Assembly (NCBI GenBank): GCA_001695595.3 | Contig: MBPM02000083.1 | Location: 62,001 to 126,000, forward strand | DNA: 64,000 nucleotides | Direction: 5' to 3' | Source: Plasmopara viticola | Lineage: Eukaryota > Oomycota > Peronosporomycetes > Peronosporales > Peronosporaceae | Shown here: in pieces, positions 1-12,171 of the stretch | Layout: every line of letters starts with the position of its first letter | Position numbering within the stretch: the stretch's first letter is position 1 | Made by a program: the position numbers and the translations under genes | The notes under the pieces: generated by a model | What the model was told of the DNA's origin: nothing | Databases searched by the model: none | The model's input: only the letters and a program-made list of their open reading frames with translations

Positions 1-105
1 CACGTTTTTGGTCATAATCTTAACATCACTCGGATCGAGAATCGCAGAGCTGCTGGCGTGAAGAGTGGTGGCAGTAGCCGCCATAACAATATAGATGAGA
101 TGCAT
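1..105 (-). CDS. RxLR-type secreted effector candidate, N-terminal part, cut by window edge
   Basis: Reading leftwards from the ATG at 105, the frame is open to base 1 and gives 35 residues: a hydrophobic signal peptide (MHLIYIVMAATATTLHASSS), then an acidic/polar start of the mature protein. Its residues 1-35 align with those of the complete gene at 38034-38384, differing at about eight positions. The RxLR motif expected near residue 49 would lie beyond the window, so the effector assignment rests on the homologue. About 400 bp upstream also align with the upstream region of the right-hand gene, so the two are inverted duplicates. Whether this copy is intact cannot be seen. Confidence 0.6.
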   Translation of the reverse strand, partial: MHLIYIVMAATATTLHASSSAILDPSDVKIMTKNV

Positions 106-876
106 TTTTGTCGGTCTTGCTTTGCTTAAGGAATACCGCTTGCGAACTTCAGAGCAGATTCTTCAATAAATATTTACCTGGTCTCGACATTGTTGCTACT
201 TTTGTACAGTAACTGAATGATTCTGCATGGACAAAGCGATCGTACATAAAAAAGACTACTGAATCTAGCGCTCAAAACGTTAAGGCAGTTCGCGGCCTCA
301 ATCCGAAGGTGACATCATTTTAAAGGTAAAAAGGGCGGGGAAATACGTCAAGAGCTACATGAGTCTTTACGAAGGAAAAAGAACGAAATCGAATGATCCC
401 GACATGCGAAGGGTGTGTTTAAACACAAATGCTCGTATGACTCCGAAATCGAAATTTTGGGATCGAATATTTACAAGCGTCTGAAATAGTGGAGTTGCTG
501 TTGCGCGCGAGTCTGAATTTTTCATGGTGGTCTAGACCAAAGTCTTGCTGAATAAGAGATTTCGTCAACAATTGCGGTCATTGTGACAAGTACTCTAGAA
601 TAGACAGCCTAAATTAAGAAATTTTGTGAACTTCTTAAGGCGTTACAGCAACCAAGCTATAGTTGAATAGATGTATCGAACTAGTATAATCAAGGTGTAT
701 GTATCGAATGTCTAACTCATATACTTTTTGTTTCGACAGGATCTTGCCATCGAAATAAAGGGGGCGTTAGAAAACAGTTTGTAAAATAAGCAAATCTTTC
801 ATTTAAACATCCCATTGTGTCAATTTTTGCTAAGCAATACCGAAGACTAACACTTAAATTTGATATTCCACATTAA
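106..876. other. Upstream region of left RxLR gene, then degraded array spacer
   Basis: No gene found. Bases 106-400 resemble, in inverted orientation, the sequence upstream of the RxLR gene at 38034 (shared stretches around the T-rich block near 330 and the block near 200-235). Bases about 560-870 are a strongly diverged copy of the array intergenic spacer in minus orientation, recognisable by the blocks around 605-650 (reads as gtgaacttc, then cagcaaccaagc). The boundary between the two lies at about 480-560. Confidence 0.55.
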
Positions 877-1683
877 TCAAAGTGCATTGCGACTCGCAAC
901 ACTATTGATCCCGTTCGGTGCAGCACCTCAGAAACCGAGCTGCCCTTCACCACCAGCTGCGCCTTGACGGCTTAACCCACCAAACATGGTTCAATTTGGC
1001 GTGTCGATGCCCATCTGCTGGCCGAAGCCATTGTTGCCGTTTCCGTTGAAGCCATTACCAGCATTAGCCCCACGACCGCCGAACATGCTGTTACCGAAAG
1101 CACCCATTTGATTCCCACCGCCGAAGCCACTCATTGATACACTATTGCCAGGTCCACCAGCCAAATTGCTTCCTATCCCACCACCTTGGGAAGTAGCTAC
1201 TGGTGTTGGTGGTAATTGATTATCGGATGTGTCTGTATTTACTAAGCTTGACAATACCGATGTAGTAGGCGCAGGGGTTGCCACTGGTCGTCCGGTCATT
1301 GTCGTCGGAGCGGGAGTCACACCACCGGGCCCTAAAACACCCGATCCAACTGCTCCAGCACCAGAGGCTGCAACAACATTATTGGACGAACCCACAACAG
1401 CAGTGTTGGAGCTAGCAACCACCGAAGACGGACCGCTGATTGGGACTGGAATATACTGCGGCACCGCCACGGGAACAGGAATGGCGATTTTCTTGACTTT
1501 CTTGATGACTTTCTTGACGGGTCGGTGGTGGTTGTAGTGATCCTTTCTGCTCTCACTACTCTTAGTTGATTGGTTATCAGCGAGTGATCGTAGACCACGA
1601 AGGCCTGGTGTACCATGAACTTCCGTTGTGGCAACGAATACACTTAGTGTGAGAAAGGTAGCGAAAGCGGCAGCACTTTTCAT
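877..1683 (-). pseudogene. L1: secreted Pro/Gly-rich array protein, broken copy
   Basis: Outermost left copy. The reading frame from the ATG at 1683 is sound through the signal peptide, cationic patch and Thr/Pro linker, then meets a nonsense TGA at 991-993 in the Gly-rich tail. Beyond it the sequence is more diverged, and about 30 bp encoding the last residues, including the Arg run, are missing. The deletion joins two AAGT tetranucleotides near 881, as expected for a microhomology deletion. This is the most diverged copy, and its end position fits slower homogenisation at the array edge. Probably a pseudogene; a shortened secreted protein of about 230 residues could still be made. Confidence 0.85.
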
Positions 1684-2698
1684 GGTCAACTTTGATCGAG
1701 TAGGTAAAAGGTAGCAGCCAAGACAGAAGGTGGTGGATGTGCTGGAGATGCTGAATGTAAATGTGAGAGTGAAGAACGAACTTTAGTTGTTTCACATGAC
1801 GGTGGCACCACCCGTCGCGACATTCATCCGTACTTGACACAAATCTCTAGAATACGTTGAAAGGTCATTGTGATGACGCGTTCTTTCCTTTCAATCAAAA
1901 CGCGTTGATGCGTCAATTCATGTTTTACTAAGAAATGACTTTAGGGGCAAAATTTCCTTGATGGATAGCAATCCTGATAGAACAGTGGCCAACGACCAGT
2001 ATATCTATATCTTATGTTATCGACACTATTGTTTTCCGTCTAAAGTTGAAATGGTTAGGTCCTTCAACATATGTTCTGTCAGAGAATTTGGTTTAATTAT
2101 TTCGTCAAAAAGGATAAATCCGATTGTGATCTTAAGCAAATAATAATTTACCACTTTCGCTCAGCAGAGTCCTTAATCCCAAAAACTTTTTTTTCAATAT
2201 TGCAGATGAAACATATGGTGAAACGATGTTACTCATTTAGATTAAAACACGTTTGATCAGTAACATTCTTGGAGCTTTGTCCGCGTGTGGGCTAAAAAAA
2301 TGTTATAAGTCTAATCGACAAGAGAAAGTGTGTCGATATTGCGGTGATGGTAATGACTCTGGCTGGAATCTACGGCCTTGGTTTACAAATTTTGTGAATT
2401 TCGAATTGCCTTTGCAGCAACCAAGCTGAAGTTGTAAGATATATCGATTCAATCCATTGCGCCGTGTGTACCAAAGGTCTGAGAAAAATCGTTTGTTTCA
2501 ATACGGTCTTGCCATTTACGCAAAACGAATACTAGATTGCGGGTTGCATAGATAGGTTAAGAAAACCAAGTTTTTTTTCATCAGTATCGTTGACATATTT
2601 CTGACCTCATCTTCCCAATTTATCAATTTTCGAGACAAAAGTACAAGCAATACAGAGGCTACAAAGGACAAACACTTGAAATTGATCTTCCACATCGA

Positions 2699-3538
2699 TC
2701 AAAGTCGACGACGACGGCGGGTAATCCCTCCTCCAAGTGCATTGCCGCTCGCTACACTATTGATTCCGTCCGGTGCTTCGCCTCCGAAACCGCGCTGCCC
2801 TCCACCACCAGCTGCAACTTGACGGCCAAACCCACCAAACATGTTTCCATTTGGCGTTTCGATGCCCATCTGCTGGCCGAAGCCATTGTTGCCGTTGCCG
2901 TTGAAGCCATTGCCAGTATTAGCCCCACGACCGCCGAACATGCTGTTACCGAAAGTACCCATTTGATTCCCACCGCCGAAGCCACTCATTGATACACTAT
3001 TGCCAGATCCACCAGCCAAATTGCTTCCTATCCCACCACCTTGTGAAGCAGCTACTGGTGTTGTTGGTAATTGATTATCGGATGTGTCTGTATTTACTAG
3101 GCTTGACGGTACCGATGTAGTAGGCGCAGGGGTTGCCACTGGTCGTCCGGTCGTTGTCGTCGGGGCGGGAGTCACACCACCGGGCCCTGAAACACCCGAT
3201 CCAAATGCTCCAGCACCAGAGGCTGCGACAACATTATTGGACGAACCCACAACAGCAGTGTTGGAGCTAGCAACCACCGAAGACGGACCGCTGATTGGGA
3301 CTGGAATATACTGCGGCACCGCCACGGGAATAGGAATGGCGATTTTCTTGACTTTCTTGATGACTTTCTTGACGGGTCGGTGGTGGTTGTAGTGATCCTT
3401 TCTGCTCTCACTACTCTTAGTTGATTGGTAATCAGCGAGTGATCGTAGACCACGAAGGCCTGGTGTACCATGAACTTCCGTTGTGGCAACAGATACACTT
3501 AGTGTTAGAAAGGTAGCGAAAGCGGCAGCACTTTTCAT
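2699..3538 (-). CDS. L2: secreted Pro/Gly-rich array protein, intact
   Basis: The only complete left-arm copy, 279 residues. I start at the ATG at 3538; the TTG six bases upstream is not needed, and the ATG is directly followed by the signal peptide. It carries arm-specific differences from the right-arm copies: V-S-V in the signal peptide, H before the predicted cleavage site, YQSTKSSESRKD after the RGLR motif, a Phe in the Gly/Ala stretch and QVAAG in the Gly-rich tail. The C-terminus ends in a five-Arg run and Leu. Its features match the full description given for R2. The function is unknown; it is presumably secreted. Confidence 0.88.
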   Translation of the reverse strand: MKSAAAFATFLTLSVSVATTEVHGTPGLRGLRSLADYQSTKSSESRKDHYNHHRPVKKVIKKVKKIAIPIPVAVPQYIPVPISGPSSVVASSNTAVVGSSNNVVAASGAGAFGSGVSGPGGVTPAPTTTTGRPVATPAPTTSVPSSLVNTDTSDNQLPTTPVAASQGGGIGSNLAGGSGNSVSMSGFGGGNQMGTFGNSMFGGRGANTGNGFNGNGNNGFGQQMGIETPNGNMFGGFGRQVAAGGGGQRGFGGEAPDGINSVASGNALGGGITRRRRRL

Positions 3539-4554
3539 GGTCAACTTTGATCGAGTAGGTTGAAGATAGCAGCCGAAACAGAAGGTGATGGAGGTGCTGG
3601 AGATGCTGGATGTAAATTTGAGAGTGAAGAACGAACTTTAGTTGTTTCACATGACGGTGGCACCACCCGTCGCGACATTCATCCGTACTTGACACAAATC
3701 CCTAGAATACGTTGAAAGGTCATTTGTGATGACGCGTTCTTTCCTTTCAATTAGCACGCGTTGATGCGTCAATTCGTGTTTTACTAAGAAATGACTTTAG
3801 GGGCAAAATTTCGTTGATGGATAGCAATCCTGATAGAACAGTGGCCAACGACCAGTATATCTATATCTTATGTCATCGACACTATTGTTTTCCGTCTATA
3901 GTTGAAATGGTTAGGTCCTTCAACATATGTTCTGTCAGAGAATTTGGTTTAATTATTTCGTCAAAAAGGATAAATCCGATTGTGATCTTTAGCAAATAAT
4001 AATTTACCAGTTTCGCTCAGCAGAGTCCTTAATCCCAAAAACTTTTTTTTCAATATTGCAGATGAAACATATGGTGAAACGATGTTACTCATTTAGATTA
4101 AAACACGTTTGATCAGTAACATTCTTGGAGCTTTGTCCGCGTGTGGGCTAAAAAAAATGTTATAAGTCTAATCGACAAGAGAAAGTGTGTAGATATTGCG
4201 GTGATGGTAATGACTCTGGCTGGAATCTACGGCCTTGGTTTACAAATTTTGTGAATTTCGAATTGCCTTTGCAGCAACCAAGCTGAAGTTGTAAGATATA
4301 TCGATTCAATTCATTGCGCCGTGTGTACCAAAGGTCTGAGAAAAATCGTTTGTTTCAATACGGTCTTGCCATTTACGCAAAACGAATACTAGATTGCGGG
4401 TTGCATAGATAGGTCAAGAAAACCAAGATTTTTTTTCATCAGTATCGTTGACATATTTCTGACCTATCTTCCCATTTTACCAATTTTAGCGACAAAATAC
4501 AAGCAATACAGAGGCTACGAAAGACAAACACTTGAAATTGATCTTCCACATCGA

Positions 4555-5395
4555 TCAAAGTCGACGACGGCGGCGGGTTGTCCCTCCTCCAAGTGCATTG
4601 CCGCTCGCTACACTATTGATCCCGTCCGGTGCTTCACCTCCGAAACCGCGCTGCCCTCCATCACCAGCTGCGCCTTGACGGCCAAACCCACCAAACATGT
4701 TTCCATTTGGCGTTTCGATGCCCATCTGCTGGCCGAAGCCATTGTTGCCGTTTCAGTCGAAGCCATTGCCAGTATTAGCACCAATCCCGCCGAACATGCT
4801 GTTACCGAAAGTACCTATTTGATTCCCACCGCCGAAGCCACTCATTGATACACTATTGCCAGATCCACCAGCCAAATTGCTTCCCATCCCACCACCTTGA
4901 GAAAGCAGCTACTGGTGTTGGTGGTAATTGATTATCAAATGTGTCTGTATTTACTAGGCTTGACGGTACCGATGTAGTAGGCGCAGGGGTTGCCACTGGT
5001 CGTCCGGTCATTGTCGTCGGGGCGGGAGTCACACCACCGGGCCCTAAAACACCCGATCCAACTGCTCCAGCACCAGAGGCTGCGACAACATTATTGGACG
5101 AACCCACAACAGCAGTGTTGGAGCTAGCAATCACCGAAGACGGACCGCTGATTGGGACTGGAATATACTGCGGCACCGCCACGGGAACTGGAATGGCGAT
5201 TTTCTTGACTTTCTTGATGACTTTCTTGACGGGCCGGTGGTGATTGTAGTGATCCTTTCTGCTCTCACTACTCTCAGCTGATTGGTTATCAGCGAGTGAT
5301 CGTAGACCACGAAGGCCTGGTGTACCTTGAACTTCCGTTGTGGCAACGAATACACTCAGTGTGAGAAAGGTAGCGAAAGCGGCAGCACTTTTCAT
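4555..5395 (-). pseudogene. L3: secreted Pro/Gly-rich array protein, frameshifted copy
   Basis: The copy is 841 bp, one more than the intact 840. An extra base near 4899-4907 shifts the frame after the Thr/Pro linker, and the shifted frame ends at 4853. In addition the ancestral frame contains a TGA (TCA on the plus strand at 4753-4755) in the Asn/Gly-rich segment. Since the nonsense change is a substitution, this copy is probably truly dead. Signal peptide, RGLR and cationic patch are intact, so a truncated product of about 180 residues is possible. Confidence 0.85.
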
Positions 5396-6396
5396 GGTCA
5401 ACTTTGATCGAGAAGGTAAAAGCTAGCAGCCGAGACAGAAGGTGGTGGAGGTGCTGGAGATGCTGGATGTAAATGTGAGAGTGAAGAACGAACTTTAGTT
5501 GTTTCTCATGACGGTGGCATCACCCGTCACGACATTCATCCGTACTTGACACATATCTCTAGAACACGTTGAAAGGTCATTTGTGATGACGCGTTCTTTC
5601 CTTTTAATTAGCACGCATTGATGCGTCAATTCGTGTTTTACTAAGAAATGACTTTAGGGGCAGAATTTCGTTGATGGATAGCAATCCTGGAAGAACAGTG
5701 GCCAACGACCAGTATATCTATATCTTATGTCATCGACACTATTGTTTTCCGTCTATAGTTGTGAAATGGTTAGGTCTTCCACATATGTTCTGTCAGAGGA
5801 TTTGGTTTAATTATGCCGTCAAAGAGGATAAATCCGATTGTGATCTTAAGCAAATAATAATATTACCGGTTTCGCTCAGCAGAGTCCATTATCCCCAAAA
5901 CTTTTTTTTCAATATTGCAGATGAATCATTTGGTGAAACGATGTTACTCATTTAGATTAAAACACGTTTGATCAGTAACATTCTTGGAGCTTTGTCCACG
6001 TGTGGGCTAAAATGTTATTAGTCTAATCGACAAAGAAAGTGTGTCGATATTGCGGTGATGGTAATGACTCTGGCTGGAATCTACGGCCTTGATTTACAAA
6101 TTTTGTGAATTTCGAATTGCCTTTGCAGCAACCAAGCTGAAGTTGTAAGATATATCGATTCAATTCATTGCGCCGTGTGTATCAAAGGTCTGAGAAAATC
6201 GTTTGTTTCAATACGATCTTGCCATTTATGCAAAACGAATACTAGATTGCGGCAGCATCGGTTAAAAAAAGTTTTTTTTCATCAGTATCGTCGACATATT
6301 TCTGACCTTATCTTCCCATTTTACCAATTTTCGCGACAAAAATACAAGCAATACAGAGGCTACAAAGACAAACATTGAAATGATCTTCTACATCGA

Positions 6397-7233
6397 TCAA
6401 AGTCGACGACGACGGCGGGTATCCCTCCTCCAAGTGCATTGCCGCTCGCTACACTATTGATTCCGTCCGGTGCTTCACCTCCGAAACCGCGCTGCCCTCC
6501 ACCACCAGCTGCGCCTTGACGGCCAAACCCACCAAACATGTTTCCATTTGGCGTTTCGATGCCCATCTGCTGGCCGAAGCCATTGTTGCCGTTTCCGTTG
6601 AAGCCATTGCCAGTATTAGCACCACGCCCGCCGAACATGCTGTTACCGAAAGTACCCATTTGATTCCCACCGCCGAAGCCACTCATTGATACACTATTGC
6701 CAGATCCACCAGCCAAATTGCTTCCTATCCCACCACCTTGGAAGCAGCTACTGGTGTTGTGGTAATTGATTATCAGATGTGTCTGTATTTACTAGACTTG
6801 ACGGTACCGATGTAGTAGGCGCAGGGGTTGCCACTGGTCGTCCGGTCATTGTCGTCGGGGCGGGAGTCACACCACCGGGCCCTAAAACACCCGATCCAAC
6901 TGCTCCAGCACCAGAGGCTGCGACAACATTATTGGACGAACCCACAACAGCAGTGTTGGAGCTAGCAATCACCGAAGACGGACCGCTGATTGGGACTGGA
7001 ATATACTGCGGCACCGCCACGGGAATAGGAATGGCGATTTTCTTGACTTTCTTGATGACTTTCTTGACGTGTCGGTGGTGGTTGTAGTGATCCTTTCTGC
7101 CCTCACTACTCTCAGTTGATTGGTTATCAGCGAGTGATCGTAGACCACGAAGGCCTGGTGTACCTTGAACTTCCGTTGTGGCAACGAATACACTCAGTGT
7201 GAGAAAGGTAGCGAAAGCGGCAGCACTTTTCAT
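6397..7233 (-). pseudogene. L4: secreted Pro/Gly-rich array protein, three 1-bp losses
   Basis: The copy is 837 bp long. Compared with intact copies it lacks one base near 6740 (a G run), one near 6759 (a G pair) and one at 6420 (a T pair). The first two stop the upstream frame at 6748. The third changes the C-terminus, so the Arg run is lost and the downstream frame reads through to 6360. All three losses are contractions of short homopolymers, so the copy may be intact in the organism. No nonsense substitution was seen. Confidence 0.82.
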
Positions 7234-8228
7234 GGTCAACTTTGATCGAGAAGGTAAAAGCTAGCAGCCGAACAGAAGGTGGTGGAGGTGCTGGAGATGC
7301 TGGATGTAAATGTGAGAGTGAAGAACGAACTTTAGTTGTTTCACATGACGGTGGCACACCCGTCACGACATTCATCCGTACTTGACACAAATCCTAGAAT
7401 ACGTTGAAAGGTCATTTGTGATGACGCGTTCTTTCCTTTCAATTAGCACGCATTGATGCGTCAATTCGTGTTTTACTAAGAAATGACTTTAGGGGCAAAA
7501 TTTCGTTGATGGATAGCAACCCTGATAGCACAGTGGCCAACGACCAGTATATCTATATCTTATGTTATCGACACTATTGTTGTTCCGTCTAAAGTTGTGA
7601 AATGGTTAGATCTTCCACATATGTGTTGTCAGAGGATTTGGTTTAATTGTGCCGTCAAAAAGGATATCCGATTTTGATCTTGAGCAAATAATAATTTACC
7701 GGTTTCGCTCAGTAGAGTCCGTTGTCCCAAAACGTTTTTTTCAATATTGCAGATGAATCATATGGTGAAACGATGTGACTCATTTAGATTTAAACACGTT
7801 TGACCAGTAACATTTTGGAGCTTTGTCCGTGTGGGCTAAAATGTTATTAGTCTAATCGACAAAGAAAGTGTGTCGATATTGCGGTGATGGTAATGACTCT
7901 GGCTGGAATCTACGGCCTTGATTTACAAATTTTGTGAATTCGAATTGCCTTTGCAGCAACCAAGCTGAACTTTAAGATATATCGATTCAATTCATTGCGC
8001 CGTGTGTACCAAAGGTCTGAGAAATCGTTTGTTTCAATACGATCTTGCCATTTATGCAAAACGAATACTAGATTGCGGCCAGCATCGGTCAAAAAAAAGA
8101 TTTTTTTTCAATTCAGTATCGTTGACATATTTCTGACCTTATCTTCCCATTTGACCAATTTTAGCGACAAAATACAAGCAATACAGAGGCTACGAAAGAC
8201 AAACATTGAAAATGATCTTCTACATCGA

Positions 8229-9063
8229 TCAAACTCGACGACGGCGGCGGGTTATCCCTCCTCCAAGTGCATTGCCGCTCGCTACACTATTGATCCCGTC
8301 CGGTGCTTCACCTCCGAAACCGCGCTGCCCTCCATCACCAGCTGCGCCTTGACGGCCAAACCCACCAAACATGTTCCATTTGGCGTTCGATGCCCATCTG
8401 CTGGCCGAAGCCATTGTTGCCGTTTCCGTTGAAGCCATTGCCAGTATTAGCACCACGCCGCCGAACATGCTGTTACCGAAAGTACCTATTTGATTCCCAC
8501 CGCCGAAGCCACTCATTGATACACTATTGCCAGATCCACCAGCCAAATTGCTTCCCATCCCACCACCTTGGGAAGCAGCTACTGGTGTGGTGGTAATTGA
8601 TTATCAGATGTGTCTGTATTTACTAGCTTGACGGTACCGATGTAGTAGGCGCAGGGGTTGCCACTGGTCGTCCGGTCATTGTCGTCGGGGCGGGAGTCAC
8701 ACCACCGGGCCCTGAAACACCCGATCTAACTGCTCCAGCACCAGAGGCTGCGACAACATTATTGGACGAACCCACAACAGCAGTGTTGGAGCTAGCAATC
8801 ACCGAAGACGGACCGCTGATTGGGACTGGAATATACTGCGGCACCGCCACGGGAACTGGAATGGCGATTTTCTTGACTTTCTTGATGACTTTCTTGACGG
8901 GCCGGTGGTGATTGTAGTGATCCTTTCTGCTCTCACTACTCTCAGCTGATTGGTTATCAGCGAGTGATCGTAGACCACGAAGGCCTGGTGTACCTTGAAC
9001 TTCCGTTGTGGCAACGAATACACTCAGTGTGAGAAAGGTAGCGAAAGCGGCAGCACTTTTCAT
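8229..9063 (-). pseudogene. L5: secreted Pro/Gly-rich array protein, five 1-bp losses
   Basis: The copy is 835 bp long, five short of the intact length. The missing bases are near 8374 and 8386 (T runs), 8459 (C run), 8587 (T pair) and 8626 (G pair), each in a run of two or three identical bases. The N-terminal frame from 9063 is open to 8623. The frame from 8558 recovers the Gly-rich tail and again the Arg-rich end, here ending in Val rather than Leu. As with L4, sequencing error is a serious alternative to decay. Confidence 0.82.
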
Positions 9064-10011
9064 GGTCAACTTTGGTCGAGAAGGTAAAAGCTAGCAGCCG
9101 AGACAGAAGGTGGTGGAGGTGCTGGAGATGCTGGATGTAAATGTGAGAGTGAAGAACGAGCTTTAGTTGTTTCACATGACGGTGGCGTCACCCGTCACGA
9201 CATTCATCCGTACTTGACACAAATCTCTTGAATATGTTGAAAGGTCATTTGTGATGACGCGTTCTTTCCTTTCAATTAGCACGCATTGAAGCGTCAACTC
9301 GTGTTTTACTAAGAAATGACTTTAGGGGAAAATTTTCGTTGATGGATAGCAACCCTGATAGCACAGTTGCCAACGTCTAGTTTATATCTATATCTTATGC
9401 TATCGACACTACCGTCTAAAGTTGTAAAAATTGGTAGGTCTTTCACATTTGTGCTGTCAGAGGATTTGGTTTAATTATGCCGTCAAAAAGGATAGATCCG
9501 ATTTTTATCATAAGCGAATGATAATATTACCGGTTTCGCTCAAAACGTTTTTTACAATATTGCAAATGAATCATATGGTGAAACGATATTACTCATTTAG
9601 ATTTAAACACGTTTGACCAGTAACATTTTTGAAGCTTTGTACGCGTGTGGGCTAAAATGTTAATTAGTCTAATCGACGAAGAAAGTGTGCCGATATTGCG
9701 GTGATGGTGATGACTCTGGCTGGAATCTACGGCCTTGGTTTACAAACTCTGTGAACTTCGAATTGCCTTTGCAGCAACCAAGCTGAACTTATAAGATATA
9801 TCGATCCAATTCATAGCGCCGTGTGTATAAATGTCTGAGAAAAAATCGTTTGATTTATTACGATCTTGCCATTTATGCAAAATGAATACTAGATTGCGGC
9901 TAGCCTAAGCTTTTCGTCACTTCAGTACGTTGACATATTTCTGAGCGACAAAAGTACAAGCAATACAGAGGCTCCAAAGGACAAACACTTGAGATTGATC
10001 TTCCACATCGA

Positions 10012-10849
10012 TCAAACTCGACGACGGCGGCGGGTTAACCCTCCTCCAAGTGCATTGCCGCTCGCTACACTATTGATCCCGTCTGGTGCTTCACCTCCGA
10101 AACCGCGCTGCCCTCCACCACCAGCTGCACTTGACGGCCAAACCCACCAAACATGTTTCCATTTGGCGTTTCGATGCCCATCTGCTGGCCGAAGCCATTG
10201 TTGCCATTTCCGTTGAAGCCATTGCCAGTATTAGCACCACGCCGCCGAACATGCTGTTACCGAAAGTACCCATTTGATTCCCACCGCCGAAGCCACTCAT
10301 TGATACACTATTGCCAGATCCACCAGCCAAATTGCTTCCTATCCCACCACCTTGTGAAGCAGCTACTGGTGTTGTTGGTAATTGATTATCGGATGTGTCT
10401 GTATTTACTAGGCTTGACGGTACCGATGTAGTAGGCGCAGGGGTTGCCACTGGTCGTCCGGTCGTTGTCGTCGGGGCGGGAGTCACACCACCGGGCCCTG
10501 AAACACCCGATCCAAATGCTCCAGCACCAGAGGCTGCGACAACATTATTGGACGAACTTACAACAGCAGTGTTGGAGCTAGCAACCACCGAAGACGGACC
10601 GCTGATTGGGACTGGAATATACTGCGGCACCGCCACGGGAATAGGAATGGCGATTTTCTTGACTTTCTTGATGACTTTCTTGACGGGTCGGTGGTGGTTG
10701 TAGTGATCCTTTCTGCTCTCACTACTCTTAGTTGATTGGTAATCAGCGAGTGATCGTAGACCACGAAGGCCTGGTGTACCATGAACTTCCGTTGTGGCAA
10801 CGAATACACTTAGTGTTAGAAAGGTAGCGAAAGCGGCAGCACTTTTCAT
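10012..10849 (-). pseudogene. L6: secreted Pro/Gly-rich array protein, two 1-bp losses
   Basis: This is the left-arm copy nearest the inversion junction. It is 838 bp; bases are missing near 10242 (C run) and 10129 (A pair). The frame is correct for about 205 residues and is then shifted, ending at 10091. It resembles L2 closely in the N-terminal half (same YQSTKSSESRKD and Phe variants), suggesting recent conversion or duplication between L2 and L6. The long spacer upstream (10850-11637) ends at the inversion junction. Confidence 0.82.
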
Positions 10850-11587
10850 GGTCAACTTTGATCGAGTAGGTTGAAGATAGCAGCCGAAACAGAAGGTGAT
10901 GGAGGTGCTGGAGATGCTGGATGTAAATGTGAGAGTGAAGAACGAACTTTAGTTGTTTCTCATGACGGTGGCGTCACCCGTCACGACATTCATCCGTACT
11001 TGACACAAATCTCTAGAATACGTTGAAAGGTCATTTGTGATGACGCGTTCTTTCCTTTCAATTAGCACGCGTTGATGCGTCAATTCGTGTTTTACTAAGA
11101 AATGACTTTAGGGGCAAAATTTCGTTGATGGATAGCAATCCTGATAGAACAGTGGCCAACGACCAGTATATCTATATCTTATGTCATCGACACTATTGTT
11201 TTCCGTCTATAGTTGAAATGGTTAGGTCCTTCAACATATGTTCTGTCAGAGAATTTGGTTTAATTATTTCGTCAAAAAGGATAAATCCGATTGTGATCTT
11301 AACCAAATAATAATTTACCACTTTCGCTCAGCAGAGTCCTTAATCCCAAAAACTTTTTTTTCAATATTGCAGATGAAACATATGGTGAAACGATGTTACT
11401 CATTTAGATTAAAACACGTTTGATCAGTAACATTCTTGGAGCTTTGTCCGCGTGTGGGCTAAAAAAAATGTTATAAGTCTAATCGACGAAGAAAGTGTGT
11501 TGATATTGCGGTGATGGTAATGACTCTGGCTGGAATCTACGGCCTTGGTTTACAAATTTTGTGAACTTCGAATTGCCTTTGCAGCAA

Positions 11588-11862
11588 CCAAGCTGAACTT
11601 ATAAGATATATCGATTCAATTCATTGCGCCGTGTGTGCTTGTACTATTGGCGCGAAACTTGGTAAAATGGGAAGATGAGGTCAGAAATATGTCAACGATA
11701 CTGAAGTGACGAATAAAAGCTTAGTTTTTTAAGTCTATGCTAGCCGCAATCTAGTATCCATTTTGCATGAATGGCAAGATCGTAATAAAACAAACGATTT
11801 TTTCTCAGACATTAATACACACGGCGCTATGAATTGGATCGATATATCATATAAGTTCAGCT
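11588..11862. repeat. Palindrome centre: inversion junction between the two array arms
   Basis: Minus-oriented spacer runs up to about 11637, where it stops after the block gcgccgtgtgt. The next bases belong to the plus-oriented 3' flank of the array unit (recognisable by aaatgggaag at 11665-11674 and aataaaagc at 11712-11720). The block at 11588-11637 therefore reappears inverted at 11815-11862, leaving a loop of roughly 180 bp. The inverted arms continue outward on both sides, interrupted on the right by the Copia element. Confidence 0.8.
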
Positions 11863-11977
11863 TGAGTGCTGCAAAGGCAATTCGAAGTTCACAGAATTTG
11901 TAAACAAAGGCCGTAGATTCCAGCCAGAGTCATCACCATCACCGCAATATCGACACACTTTCTTCGTCGATTAGACT

Positions 11978-12123
11978 TGTTAACATTACACCGCTGAATG
12001 CATGTTGAACAGGTGGATGGCTTCACAGTAATTACAAGTACGTCACAATAAGTATTTACATATGGTAGCCGTTCATTGGTCAGGATAAATATATTCACTT
12101 CGGTTTCTACTTTCTTCTCAACA
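11978..12123 (+). repeat. 5' LTR of the Copia element
   Basis: 146 bp with TG...CA ends. It differs from the 3' LTR at about five positions (roughly 3.4 %), so the insertion is not very recent. I could not recognise a standard initiator-Met tRNA primer-binding site directly after it (the following bases are tgttaacagccgc). Confidence 0.88.
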
Positions 12124-12171
12124 TGTTAACAGCCGCAAAAAACAGCCTCGCATCACCACACCGTCACCGCC

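Larger units (their letters stand above)
877..11637 (-). repeat. Left arm of effector-like array: six minus-strand tandem units (L1-L6)
   Basis: Six repeat units of about 1.79-1.86 kb, each with one gene (about 840 bp) and a spacer of about 1 kb. ATG positions on the minus strand are 1683, 3538, 5395, 7233, 9063 and 10849. Every spacer carries the same ordered blocks: a poly(A)-signal 3' region, a T-run, a block with gcaaccaagctgaa, and the promoter-proximal segment. I see no other gene in the spacers; ORFs of 60-95 codons there are repeat shadows. Only L2 is intact. L4, L5 and L6 are broken solely by one-base losses in short runs of a single base. Confidence 0.93.
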
